Shown: piece by piece, positions 24,505-35,895 of the stretch
How the letters are laid out: each line of letters opens with the position of its first letter
How positions within the stretch are numbered: the first letter of the stretch is position 1
Assembly: GCA_963920665.1 (NCBI GenBank)
Contig: OY987263.1
Span: 33,778,547-33,842,546 of the forward strand
Direction of reading: 5' to 3'
Length of the DNA: 64,000 bases
From: Straminergon stramineum
Lineage: Eukaryota; Streptophyta; Bryopsida; Hypnales; Calliergonaceae
Notes under the pieces: generated by a model
What the model was told of the DNA's origin: nothing
Seen by the model: only the letters and a program-made list of their open reading frames with translations
The model's database searches: none
Made by a program: the position numbers and the translations under genes

Positions 24505-25440
24505 ACCCCTAAAGGACCATCATGCATTTTTTGGCTACATATCAATTTTGGGCAGATATGTGTGATTAGAGATTTCTATATTTCTGTCCCAAATGTTAAT
24601 AGAAGGTGGGGACAAGGAATATCTTTCATATGCACTAAATTTCACGACATTTGAAAATATGAGTCAAAAGTTATGGCCTAATATGTTACTTTTTTTGTAA
24701 ATAGACAATCTACTTAGATTAGAAAAAATTAATTTTTTCAAAAACAAAAATTTGAAATTGGTTTTCTAGAATTACATAAGTGTGGAAAGCTTTAAAATTA
24801 TTACATTTTAATCAATGAGTCAAAATTTATGAGGATTTTTTGTTTGTGGGCAATTACAGATTCTCTATTCTAAAATAAACTTTAAAGTCCTTTATCATAC
24901 TCAATTTGAAATATTTTTGGAAAAAAAATAAAATCATAGGATGTAGATTGTTTATAACAACATTGCAACCAAGGGATTGGCATTTTTCAATTCCATAATT
25001 AAATTCTTAACAATTTTGTATTTTGAATTCTTCTCTATTATTATCTACTTACTTTTTTTTTCTACATGTTGTAAAATTTCAAATGATTTGAAAATTTTCA
25101 AACATGTGGCCAACTTGTCTAGGAAAAAGAATCCAAATTAAAGAAGCACCACCATTTTGGACATTTTTTTAATAGAAAGTGAGCTTGTAAAGTGCACCTG
25201 TGGTGTTTTTCATAGGGCCAAAAAAATGATTTCATCAAAATCAATTTGAATGCTTATATCTTACAATCGAGGTGGTGGAAATTTCTGAAATTTTCACCAC
25301 ATGTTCTCAAGTCAGTATACTATAAGATCCTACTCTTACATGTGTCAAAAAAAGTTTTTTTTTCAAAAATTTGGTACTTGTACTAAATATGGCAGTTTGG
25401 GAGCATTTTTGGTGAAAGCATAGTCATGGAACTTTAGGGG
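24505..25440. mobile_element. CCCCTAAA-type element unique to U2 (936 bp)
   Basis: TTA-ACCCCTAAAGGACC ... GGAACTTTAGGGG-TTA. U3 has the empty site (gaaattattgg near 42280). Interior is related to the 10138 and 20567 elements. Confidence 0.68.
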
Positions 25441-26905
25441 TTAATTGAACTTTTTAAGGTTATTTGTACACATGAGCTTTCATTCTTTTTGTTAGAGATA
25501 ATGAGAATCTCATTTCTTTATGAAAATAATTGAGATTTTCTACATTAATAGACAATGGATAGTCTCATTTAATAAAATAAATAAAAATTCAAATTGAATT
25601 GTGCATTTTGGAACGACTCAATGCAAATGAATGCAAATGTGTACTAGATGTCCAAGTATTGAGTGTTATGTCATCTAAGTAGAGTAAACTTGCCATTTAC
25701 CATACAATCATACGCTAACCGCACCATGCAACTACCAATTCAATTGCCATGGGAACAAAATTTTGTATCACCACCCAATGACCACAAACTGTGTAGTGAA
25801 GGGTTGCAAGGAATTTTTAACTAAATTTTAGCTTCATCACCTTTAGATTGCAATAAAATTTATAGGAAGAAATCTTTTTGCATTTTTTTGGAAGGTGAAT
25901 CTTAACATGATATTTAGTGATCATACCAAATTTCAAAATATGTAAGTCTTTGTATTTATAGGGAGAAGGATTTGAATCTTGTTTGTGTGGTGATTGGTAA
26001 GTTTACTATAAAGTCTAGAGATCAACAAAATATCATTTTAGAAAAACAATCATTATTTTACTATGTATCCCCTAACTTTACCTTCCAATTATACTTCCTT
26101 TTCAAACTCTAGCTAGGGAATGGAAAAAATTGCTAGTCTCTTTTATTTGTTTTTTTACAACTTTATGGGAATAAAATCTACAAAGTTGTAAAAGATGGAG
26201 TTAACTAGAGTATATATCATGCACTAATCCTAGTATCACTAACTACATATTCTACATGTCTTTCATTTTTGCTTTTATTTTTTTCAATAACATAAGGAGA
26301 CACTTTACCTTGTAAAGTTTTTTCAATTTGGATGTATGAAGGCAAAGTTGGGGCTTGGACTAGGGGTTACAATTGGATTAGATACAATTTTATATTAGAC
26401 TACTTGAATTAGTCTATATAAAATGCTTGATGGTTGTGTTGAATCTAAGAAATATGGTTCTATAGTTTTGTGGTGTAAATTGCGACATCTACATTTTGAT
26501 AAAAAGTGAAACTAAAACCTACATATTGATGACACAAGATGTACATAAGTAGAACATGAAGGCCTAGGAGAGACTAGTGTTGATTTTTCATACTTTTGCA
26601 AAAAATGACTCTTGAAAATTTCATAACTTATTTATATGGTGGTAAAATAATGCATGCACATTCCAAAGTGCATTGGGATCTTCTTTCACTTGCCAATAAG
26701 GTCTTATAAAAACTAATTTGTGTTATGTAATAGTAAGTATGCTCAAAATGCTATTAGTGTTGGTTATGGATGTAAATTCTATAGTAGTTGAGGAAGTTAG
26801 ACTAAAATTATATTAGATGTTATGAAATGGAAATATCCAAACTGAAGTGAGGATTTACTACAATAGTTCAAAACATTGTCCAAATCAACATATTTTATTG
26901 CTTTA

Positions 26906-27809
26906 ACCCCTAAAAGACCAATTTTTGACAACATAGCAATTTTGGACAGCTCACTACAAATGGAATTTTTTTTCCTTTGAAATTTTTACACAACACGGAG
27001 ACAAGTTTTTCTTCAAGGCCAAACAATTTTCATAACTTTTGACTACATGGTTGAAAAGTTAATGTATGATATGTATTTTTTTTCTTGGTTTGGTAGTCTA
27101 GGTGGATAAAAAAATCAATTTTTTAAGAACAAAAAATTTGAAATTGGTTTTCTAGATTTATACCTACGTGTAAAGCTTTGAATCATTCCATTTTGATGAA
27201 TGAGATGAAAGTTATAAGGAGTTTTAGTTTGCCGGCAATTATGGATTCTCTACTCTAACTAAACTTTGAAGTCCTTTACTTAACTCAATTTTGCAATATT
27301 GGGAAACAATAAGATCATAGGATGTAGATTGTTTATAACAACATTAGAACCATTGGGATTGGAATTTTTCAATTTCATAACTAAAGTCTTAACGATTTAG
27401 TATTTTAAATCATTCTCTACTTCTTTCTACTTACTATTTTTTCCTATATGTTGTACAATTCCAAATGATTTGAATTTTTTCAAGCATGTGGACAACTTGC
27501 CTTGAAGAATGATTCCTAAGAAGCACCACCATTTTGGAGATTTTTTCATACAAATGTAACCTTATGAAGTGCAATTGCCTATTTTTTCACACGGCCCCCA
27601 AAAGGATTTTTGTCCATTCAAACAATAATATCTTGCAATCTACATAGTAGAAATTTCTGAATTTTTTTCCACATCTTCTCAAACCAGCGTAATACAAAAT
27701 TCTATGGTTACATGCATCCAAATTTTTTTTATTTTAAATTTGGTACTTGTATTAAAAATGGTAGTTTTGAAGTGTTTTGGGTGAAAACATAGTCAAATAC
27801 ATTTAGAAG
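26906..27809. mobile_element. CCCCTAAA-type element, U2 (904 bp)
   Basis: Orthologous copy of 10138-11064: left end TTA-ACCCCTAAAAGACC, right end ATTTAGAAG-TTA. Confidence 0.52.
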
Positions 27810-29194
27810 TTAATTTATTCTTTTCAACAATTTTGAATGACACTCTTTACCTTTGTAAATTTTTTCATTTGGTTGTAATAAGACAAAGTCAGGGTTTGAA
27901 TTAGGGTTTGCAATTGGGAAGGACACAATTTTGAATCAGCCTACCTAAATTAGTAAAATTAGTCATCATTGCCTCAAATAGGACACCTATAGTTGGACAA
28001 AAAGTGAAATTAAACCTAACTATTGATGACACAAGATGTACACAATCAAAACAAGAAGGCCTAGGAGAGCCTAATATTGATTTTTCGTATTCCTACAAAA
28101 AAATGACTTGAATCTTCATAATTAATTCATAAAGGAACCAAATAATACACATGCTAAAGTTTGTTTTCATATTCCTACTGAATAAGGACACTACTTTTTA
28201 GGTTAGTGATTAGGCTAGTTATCATAGTGCATTTACGAAAGGAAATCTCCCAAGGTTGTGCCATTTAAGAGCTTAAACACTATAATGTTGCAATAATTAA
28301 TTATTGGTTGGTGGATGACTTTGTGAGGGCTTGCAAGATGTACAAATGTGTTTTTCCATCCAATTCTTACCGAGGCATTTTTTGAGAATGATGTTGAATA
28401 TAACATCATTGTAAAATTTTTGACTTTTCTACAATGCTTGATCTATGAATCACCCAGTAGTGTATTTTGACATATTTTAAGTCTTTATTCTTGGTGTGAA
28501 TTTGAGTTGTGAAAATGATCTTTTTAGAATTTGAGTCCAACTAATGAAATCAATATTATCAAGTTTAGTTTTCACTAAGATTGAAAAATTGAAAATTCAA
28601 TGTTTGATTGCAATATAAACTTTTTGTCCCATTAACATGGAGTATTCATTTTCTAATTTTAGAATGACATAGTAATTATTTTTTGTACCACGATATTCTA
28701 AACTATTATAAACAACTATGGAGATTTTCCAAGCATATTTTGCATTTGATATGTTTTTTTTTAACTTATAATTCAAAACTTCACAAAAATCTTAAATTTT
28801 CACCAAAATAATTTAGGATACATTAAAGGCATGTAATTATATATCTTAAAACTAAACTAAACTAATTTGAATCTAGTTGCAAAATGAGAGCATTCAGTGA
28901 GCGGGACTTCAAAGTTTGAAAGAAACCTTGAAGGTCGTATGTTTAAAAAAAAAAGAAAAAAAAAAAAGTTTGAAAAAAAGTGATCGCAAGCCCACTCATT
29001 CCATTTAGGGATAAGCGTGTCAGTCCTAGAATGAGGATTAGGGTTACAGAGTGATTAGTTTCGGAGAAGGGAATTGCAGGCTAGGCGGAGATGATTTGTT
29101 TCGGACTGGCGGTGTTCAAATTGCGAGATCGGCTGCGAGACTGACGTAGGCAGAATTATCATTGGCGCCGGAGGAGATTTCGCAAACTAAGAAA

Positions 29195-30374
29195 ATGCTG
29201 TCCACTTCGAAGCGGAAGTTCGAACTGCTGGATCCTGACATCCTGGAGTGTCCCATTTGTTCGGAGGATCTCGCCCTGCCAGTCTACCAGGTAGTAACTT
29301 AGTAACACTCCTTTCGATTCTGCGTGACTTCATGTTTTCTCGATCTTTCCGTTGCAGTTTCAGACTTGTGAGGTTCCTTGTGCTCCTAAGTCAGCTTAAT
29401 GTAGAATTGAAGCTCGTAACCTTCCTTGGAATCCGGAGATGTAGGGTTTTGTAGGACTTGATGAATGCAGATTCTTTGAACCGTGCGATTCCTTCTATTA
29501 GAATTCAAGATGCTTGCATTTCACAATCATTCTCAATGAGGACTTATAATCTTCATGTGTTAGCCAGCCATTTGCGAAGGAGGTCTGTGTTATAAGCCAT
29601 AACCACTTTCTGTCTTTGCAGTTTTGGAGGCTTTGGAGCATTTTCTAGTCCAATGATGAGTGAGGAATTACCCCAAGTTCTTGACTTGCAAGACTGGTTG
29701 TTGGGTGGCCGAGCCAGTGGCCGAGTGGCCACACAACGTGCGCAGCTTGTTGGGAGAAGATTGATGGCAAGAAATGCCCGTCTTGTCAGAAGCCCATTGG
29801 CCATAACCGGAACATGGCAGTGGAGAAGATTCTCGAGTCTCTGCTTGTGAGTTGCAAGAATACTGTTCATGGTTGCCCGAGAATGCTCAGGTACACCGCG
29901 AAGAGAGCCGTGCATGAGACCAAATGGTGTGAGTATCAGCCCTTCAACTGCCTTTTCGACGGTTGCAAGTTCGAAGGTTCCACCCATTCCCTTCCCCCTC
30001 ACTTCAAGGAGGAGCACCAATTGCAAACTGTGCGTCGTACTGATTTTTTCACCATGGATCCCAGCGATGATTATATCTTTGTCCATGATGATTATGATCG
30101 CCTGTTCGTCGTCCACCATGAGAAACAGAATCTTCCCGTGGATAAGTTTTCCTGCGCTTGCTTTGGGTCTTTTTCTGGGTGGCTGAAGCTTGTAGTTACT
30201 GTGAAGGACGGACCACGTGGCAGCTACACGTTGGAGACGGAAGTGTCCAACATTCGAAGAGGCGATGAATGGAAAGGGATTTTTTTGCTTGTCCCTGCAA
30301 GTGCTGATGGCCTCGAAAACTGTGAGTTTCAAGTGCAAGTGGACGTGCAAGACGTTAAGGTAGTCTGCTCTTAA
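29195..30374 (+). CDS. SINA-like E3 ubiquitin ligase copy 2 (SINA2), RING ligand lost and C terminus replaced
   Basis: Two exons: 29195-29290 and 29718-30374, with a 427-bp GT-AG intron. The frame from the true ATG is 250 codons. Exon 1 ends ...PPVYQ and exon 2 restores the RING in frame, which supports the acceptor at gagccag/TGG. The first exon-2 codon is TGG (Trp) where SINA1 and SINA3 have TGT, so the third zinc ligand (Cys33) is missing. The other seven RING ligands and all eight SIAH-finger ligands are present. A 301-bp MITE at 30358-30658 removes the last 15 or so family residues and supplies a new end (VKVVCS) and stop from its inverted repeat. Translation is plausible, but E3 activity is doubtful. 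It may act as a substrate-binding partner of other SINA proteins. Confidence 0.8.
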
Positions 30375-30658
30375 AGCGACCATTTAAGAGCTGATTGCTT
30401 TTTCGGGGAAGCAAAATTCCTTATAACAATTTTCAGTCAATTTTAGTAGGAAGAAAAATGAAATTGGCATCTAACCCAAGTTGTTTCATATTTTTTGGAC
30501 CTTTGTGGAATTAGTTACAAATTTTTGAAGTTGAAATGCAGTAGTCACTAAAAGCGACCATCTCCTGAAATGAACAGTGATGGTACATGAAAGAAAGCAA
30601 AATGTACCCCTGTGCCATAATCGCTTTTAGAGCATGGTCGCTTTAAGAGCAGACTACC
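30358..30658. mobile_element. AGGTA-type MITE, 301 bp, inserted in the SINA2 coding end
   Basis: Perfect 26-bp inverted repeats starting AGGTAGTCTGCTCTTAAAGC, flanked by TA (30356-30357 and 30659-30660). SINA1 and SINA3 show the empty site in the same codons (gacctTAtaaaaagg). The left end is translated and supplies the stop codon of SINA2. Several extra AAAGCGACCA motifs occur inside. Confidence 0.85.
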
Positions 30659-30661
30659 TTA

Positions 30662-31686
30662 TAAGAAGGACCAACAGATTTTCTGAATTCGATGATCTCT
30701 TAGGCTGAGGGGCTCAAACGACTACAGAGTATCTTATGTTACTTTGGTAAGGATTTAGCAATGGAGACCTCCGTTTCCAGTGTCAATCATGCATAGTTTC
30801 ATACAGATTTATGAATGTAGATATATTAGACGTGCTGTGCCGTGATGTGTCTGTCTGCAAGTTTGTGGAGCACCGCCACTAGATGCGACGAGAATCTGTA
30901 TCGAAGATTTCGTTTGTACCTCCATGTGAGGCCTACCAATGAATGTCAGATTTTGGACTTCTTTGTGGTTGCTGTATTGGAACAAACCCTTTGTACCCAC
31001 TTGTTTTGGATTCTACTTGATGTGTATTGAATAGTTAGGATTGACTACTTGTTTGAGCCATGTACTGTATAATAGAGTGTTTAGGGTGTCTGAAATGGAA
31101 CACATTTTTTAGAAGTTTTTGCACTATTCTTCATTTGTTACTTGAAGATTATTTTGAAGAAATTTCAAATTAATTGGGTTTTCTTGATTATATGTTTTAA
31201 TGTAGATTCATTTATTGCTTTAGAGATTACAATAATATCCTTTGTTTATGTGACTATTTGAGATTTTCTACATTAATAGGCTATGGAGAATCCCATGAAA
31301 TAAAAGAATGACATTGGAAATTGTACAGCATGAAAATCATCAACTTGAGTTTGGAAATAGTAATTGACTACTATATATGGCTATGGAATTGGACCTATGT
31401 GGTTTAAAGTATTTATAGGAAGTCTTGAACTATGTTGCCTTGGGAACAATGTAATTCAATGTCCACAATATGGTAATAATTTTTTTCTTGATCTTGCATT
31501 CTCATTTAATTCCATTTTCTTAACCATGTTATGAATTTATGAGACATCCATTGTGTTTCAATTGAAACTAAATTAAACCATTGAATCCATACAAACTATA
31601 TTGAAGATAGGAAGTTGAAATTTTTTAATCAATTGGAGATGCAAAGGTGTGACTAATAAACAATCATATTACTTAAGTTTCCATGC
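30662..31686 (+). other. 3' flank of SINA2
   Basis: Begins with the displaced end of the SINA reading frame (30662-30708: remains of the KRTNRF...DDLLG tail, now outside the ORF because of the MITE). It continues with the same 3' flank as in U1. No independent gene seen. Confidence 0.45.
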
Positions 31687-31689
31687 TTA

Positions 31690-32505
31690 AACCCTAAGCA
31701 CTCCAATGTCCATTTTCTAGATGATGTATAGATTGAAATTGTAGTTTCATCCTTCTAATTGAGCACATGAAAGTTATTCTAATTTATGGAGATGCTTTAC
31801 CAAGTTGTTGTTTTATCTAAGGGTTGAATTTGATGTTACTAGAGTACATATTTTTCTAAAATTACAAATGTGCAAGTATGTCAAGTGGTTGGCCAAGCCA
31901 AAATTGCATTGACTCTTGTTCAAAATGGAATTTGTCAAAATGAGGTCATAGATTTTTAGAACAAAAAAATTTCAAAAAAATCAACATGTGAAGAAAACCT
32001 CATTTCAAATCCATTCCAACATATTTTATCCAAAAAAATGATACTGCCTTTGTCTGGAAATGATTGTCCACAATTTTTTGGCCATTTTCCTGAGCCAATT
32101 TCATTGATCATATTATGAAAAACATCATTGAGAAAGGTTCTTAATTTTATATCACTAGAATCAATGAAGAACATTTCATGTGTTCATTGCAACCTAAATA
32201 AAATTAGCCACAAGGAAATACTCTCTTGACCTACTCAAAACAACCTTTAAAAAACATGACATTTGAAGTGAACAATCATTTTGGGACAAAGGAAGTAATA
32301 TTTTGCTTGGGATCGAATTTAGAAGGAATTTTGTAATTTCACATGAAAAATTTATAAAAAAACAAATTGGTGAATGCATCGGTGAATCTAACCGTACAAA
32401 TGAAATCTACAACTTTTATTTGTATATCAATTCCAAAATATTCTTCCAATTAACGCTTTATAATGATTATTCTCAAATCGTCAATTCTAGTTAGACGTTT
32501 AGGTG
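31690..32505. mobile_element. CCCCTAAG-type element, U2, with nested Stowaway (816 bp)
   Basis: Orthologous to 14604-15424; left end AACCCTAAGCACTCC, right end ACGTTTAGGTG, TTA on both sides. Confidence 0.65.
32044..32295. mobile_element. Stowaway-like MITE nested in U2 element (252 bp)
   Basis: Orthologous to 14956-15208: ends CTGCCTTTGTCTGGAAATGA and TTTTGGGACAAAGGAAG, TA on both sides. Confidence 0.7.
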
Positions 32506-32508
32506 TTA

Positions 32509-33560
32509 AAAACACCAAGATTGTCAATTTCTTTAAAATGGCTCAATGCTATGTGACAAAAAAAACTGGCATTCAGATGCACAAAGCTCAAAAAGGTAAG
32601 GATGGTATTGATTTGTGTTTTGGGTTGTGCGCCCTGAAAAGTGCTCAAGTCGTGGAATTATGTCAATATAACAAAATTGACATTCAAGATTGTAACATTC
32701 AAGTGCACCTATAGAGCTTCTGGACAAGCAATTGGAAAGGTGCAAATCCTTTCAAAATACAAACACTTGTCACATGAGGAACATTTAGTTGCAGTATAAA
32801 CATTGTTTCACTTGTATTGACAATTCCATGCGCTGATGGGCATGTTGCCAAGGACCTCAATGTGGGAGGGGAAACTATCACTGCAAGCTTGGTTGCGGAG
32901 CCATCGTCCAGGAACAGAATGATTTTCAACGAAGCATTATCACAGCAAACAGCAACGGCAATTTCGTTCAATTGGCTTGATTTTAGCGTCCAAAATTGTG
33001 ACATACTGGTATGTCTTCACAAAGGTTCAATTTCAGGCCACACACTACGACATGTATGGATTTATGTTTCACGTCGCAAGTCCTGAAATGTGCCAGAATA
33101 TTGGAATACCGCTCATTTTCATTTTACGAAATGGGGATTCAGAGTGGGAAGATGCTTCACTCCAGCTCAGTCCAGAGCCCTGTATGGCGAAAATGGCGGA
33201 GTTTTTCCGTGAGACTCCAGGGGATGTTACATTGGAAAACGTAGAACTTCAAGCTTTATCAAATAGAACTCTAAGCTGGCTCAAGGGAGTTTGCCTACTT
33301 TCATTTTGAAGCACCACATGTCTTTTGGCAACCGAGGTTGCTCAGTACCCTGCACAAGCCTCCAACTAACCACCAATTTCTCTGGAAGGGTACAATTCAA
33401 TTTGAAAGTTCAGAAGCTGGTGCTGCAGGCACCTGCAAGCGGGGACTGGATTATAACGAAGCTGGGATCAGCAGCAACTCATGATTCACGCTACAATAAG
33501 TTTCCTATGAAGAAGCGTATCCTACGTCCACAACAAGCGATGACTAAGTCAATTCAGTGA
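32509..33560 (+). other. Conserved segment X, copy 2 (best-preserved reading frames)
   Basis: Three plus-strand open blocks. Block 1, 32817-33002 and beyond, contains VAKDLNVGGETITASLVAEP and ISFNWLDFSVQNCDI. Block 2, about 33020-33309, contains IPLIFILRNGDSEWEDAS and MAKMAEFFRE, ending in TGA. Block 3, about 33315-33560, contains VQFNLKVQKLVLQAPASGDW and ends PQQAMTKSIQ. An upstream block at 32540-32714 (ending DIQDCNIQVHL) may be another exon. Frames change between blocks. Possible splice sites such as ttcag before GCCACACACTACGAC were noted, but the implied gap is too short for a normal intron. Function unknown. Confidence 0.4.
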
Positions 33561-33741
33561 TATTGGCAGTGTTCCATGGAAATGGAGCGGTGGACCGTCA
33601 AGAAAGGAAGAAATGAAATGATCAAGGGAGCTGGGAGTGGGACGGCGAGTGGGTGGAAATCCTACGTAAATGGTGCACAATGTTGTGAACGAAATGTAAT
33701 TGAAAATAATTTTCATATCTTTTAGCATTGTTAATCTAGAG

Positions 33742-33761
33742 TGACGTCAAAATGGCACGTG
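33742..33761. promoter_or_regulatory. TGACGTCA + CACGTG pair, unit 2
   Basis: TGACGTCA 33742-33749 and CACGTG 33756-33761, 6 bp apart, at the same place as in U1, about 270 bp beyond the 3' end of A3. Confidence 0.45.
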
Positions 33762-34029
33762 GAACGCTGCCAGTATACGTGAGTTTCAATTTCTCAACTG
33801 TGTCACTTGAAGTTATCTACATATAATATTTGACTCATTTGTGAACTGATTTCTTTAGTTAATTTCACCACGTCATCATCTACAACTGATCGTATTGATA
33901 CTAACAACTCGCTCATATGCCCCCACAAACTATACATTCAAAAAACCACTGAGACTCGAAAAAACGAAAATAACAGGACTCTAGGAAATGAGAAGGCTTC
34001 CTTTTACTTAGCAAAACCCCCAAAATTAT

Positions 34030-35895
34030 TCAATCCCTCTTTCGAATGTCAATCATGATTCCAGTCAAGGTTGCAACTTGAGATTTGACGACTTGTTCCA
34101 ACCTGCTCTTCAAACTTTCATTCTCAGTACGCAATCGCTCCTTCTCTTGTTCCAGTCTCGAATTTTGTATCTGGTACGCTATTAGTTGATGATCCAAGTC
34201 TACAAATTGCCTCGCATTATCCACCAGACACTTCTTCTGACAAAGCAGCAGCTGCTGAAGATCCGGGACACTTTGTGGGAGGAAGACCGTTCCATCGATA
34301 TTCTCTGGGCCCGCATCCGCAAGGTCCCTTCCTTGCTGGAAACTGGGCCTAGGGTTCAATTCAGGTTCTGAATCATGCTCAATGCCTCCTGCTACAGCTC
34401 CGACTTCTGGTAAACTAGGGTCTCCAAGGAACTGAGCAAATCCTTGGTGGTGCATTTGGTAGGAGACAACGCTCGATTGTTGATCCGGAAGATTTGACAA
34501 CCCGCGATCATAAGAAAGCTCAGCAATCATGTCCTCAAAACCAGAAAGAGACTCTGAAAAATCATTAGCATCTCCCACAACATCACCATCAAATGGAAGC
34601 AATGGTAGACTTGGAGATGACGGAGCTGCGAACGCAATGGCAGGCTCAGTCGCCATAGCGGCAAGCATGGGAAGAGATGGACATGGAAGTGGTAGTGCAG
34701 ACGACGAAGGGTCATTGAATTCGGCCCTATGAGAACCGGCCTCAGTCGCCATGGCCAAGTGCTTCTCCTTCTCCCTTTGAAAGTCGGCATACATTTGCTT
34801 CCCCACTTGCTTCGCTGTGCGTGTGACCCATGTCCTCTTCTCCTTGCCTGCGAGCCCCCGCTCTTGCTCATTCATCGATGGAATGGGAAACTTGTACCGA
34901 CCATCCTCAAGCTCCACACAACCTCCATCCTTGTCATAATAGTACCGGGCTATTTGAAGCACAATCTGGGCTTCAGCAGGAGTGTGGTACTCACCGAGAG
35001 GAAGACGTTTGGAGCATAGGTCGGTGCCATCGTCAGCTTCCTGTCTCGGCGGTGCGAATCTGGGCTCATACTTGAAGCGTGTGATGGCGCCGGACGATTT
35101 TTCCTTGATGGGTCGGGCATAAACGCCTCTGAGGTTGCTTGTTTCGATAGCCACGACTTCATGGTGAGCATCAGGAGCTTTACGCTTGCGGCATCCGGGT
35201 CGGGCTGCCTGTCGGAACTTGATCCAGACGTAGGCGCCTTGGAAGAGCACAAGAGAGACGAAGCTGGCTCTGAAATCGAAAGCACCGGAGGAATAGGTTT
35301 TGGAGCCACCCCGGTCCACGTAACCAATGAGGTACTGGAATACCGAAGTGAGGAGGTGGAGCACTGACGTGAGGAAAGCATGGAGGGTGTACGCAATTGC
35401 CATCTCGGAATCCAATTCAGAAGCGTCAGCGTACTCCTGTGTGGAACGCGGTGCAGAAGCGGTCGTTTCATGGAGATCGGCTTTTAAAATTCGTAATACT
35501 ACCCAGTGGGTGTCTTTATGAGAGATGCCTGCATGTAGAATGGCCTGACGAATAGATCGTATGGCCCGAGGAAGAACCTCACGGAGATTGTCATTCCTCT
35601 CGATTCTGCACATCACTGTAGTTAATGCCATGGCATCAAGTGTGGCAATTTCATAAGCAAGGTCAAGTCGATCACCACTGCTACTGATGCAAAGAGTGAG
35701 AGAATTCCAAATTGCATTCCATAGGTTGAAGTAAGAGGAGCCAGGCGGTAAAGCCCTCATATAGAAGGTGGGATCTTTTTGCTTTAACTCTATCCTCTCT
35801 ATCACCAACTTCAAAAGCCTCGCGCGCTGGTCCATATTGGACTGTCGCTCATTAGGATCAGGTTGCACGGGCAAGAACCCGTTTGAGTGTTCCAT
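34030..35895 (-). CDS. Gene A copy 3 (A3), putative AP2-like / leucine-zipper protein with hydrophobic segments
   Basis: Intact single-exon frame of 621 codons. I chose the ATG at 35895-35893 because it is conserved in all four copies and no in-frame ATG lies upstream; a second conserved ATG is codon 21. Seen in the protein: variable N-terminal region (about 45-145); hydrophobic stretches at about 165-193 and 208-227 that could be membrane helices; basic patch around 232-241 (CRKRK); segment 255-325 with GVYAR, LGEYHTPAEA and IARYYYDKDGG, resembling the strand and helix core of an AP2/ERF domain (LGTFDTAEEA type) but divergent; Ser/Pro/acidic stretch 395-520; C-terminal coiled coil 542-605 with heptad Leu at 567, 581, 588 and 595. 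A membrane-tethered or nuclear DNA-binding dimer is the inference. The family was not firmly recognised and AP2 homology needs a profile search. TATA-like box 746 bp upstream. Confidence 0.8.
   Translation of the reverse strand: MEHSNGFLPVQPDPNERQSNMDQRARLLKLVIERIELKQKDPTFYMRALPPGSSYFNLWNAIWNSLTLCISSSGDRLDLAYEIATLDAMALTTVMCRIERNDNLREVLPRAIRSIRQAILHAGISHKDTHWVVLRILKADLHETTASAPRSTQEYADASELDSEMAIAYTLHAFLTSVLHLLTSVFQYLIGYVDRGGSKTYSSGAFDFRASFVSLVLFQGAYVWIKFRQAARPGCRKRKAPDAHHEVVAIETSNLRGVYARPIKEKSSGAITRFKYEPRFAPPRQEADDGTDLCSKRLPLGEYHTPAEAQIVLQIARYYYDKDGGCVELEDGRYKFPIPSMNEQERGLAGKEKRTWVTRTAKQVGKQMYADFQREKEKHLAMATEAGSHRAEFNDPSSSALPLPCPSLPMLAAMATEPAIAFAAPSSPSLPLLPFDGDVVGDANDFSESLSGFEDMIAELSYDRGLSNLPDQQSSVVSYQMHHQGFAQFLGDPSLPEVGAVAGGIEHDSEPELNPRPSFQQGRDLADAGPENIDGTVFLPQSVPDLQQLLLCQKKCLVDNARQFVDLDHQLIAYQIQNSRLEQEKERLRTENESLKSRLEQVVKSQVATLTGIMIDIRKRD

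Larger units (their letters stand above)
20171..28979. other. AT-rich spacer of U2
   Basis: Same backbone as the U1 spacer, with the unit-specific elements listed. Simple sequence includes a (TG)n run at about 23388-23408, a C run at about 24312-24322 and an A-rich tract at about 28947-28970. No gene seen. Confidence 0.5.
16967..34029. repeat. Tandem unit 2
   Basis: Same gene order as unit 1. The A2-to-A3 ATG distance is 17,060 bp and the SINA2-to-SINA3 distance is 16,458 bp. Unit-specific insertions: 20567-21551, 24505-25440 and 30358-30658. Confidence 0.85.
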
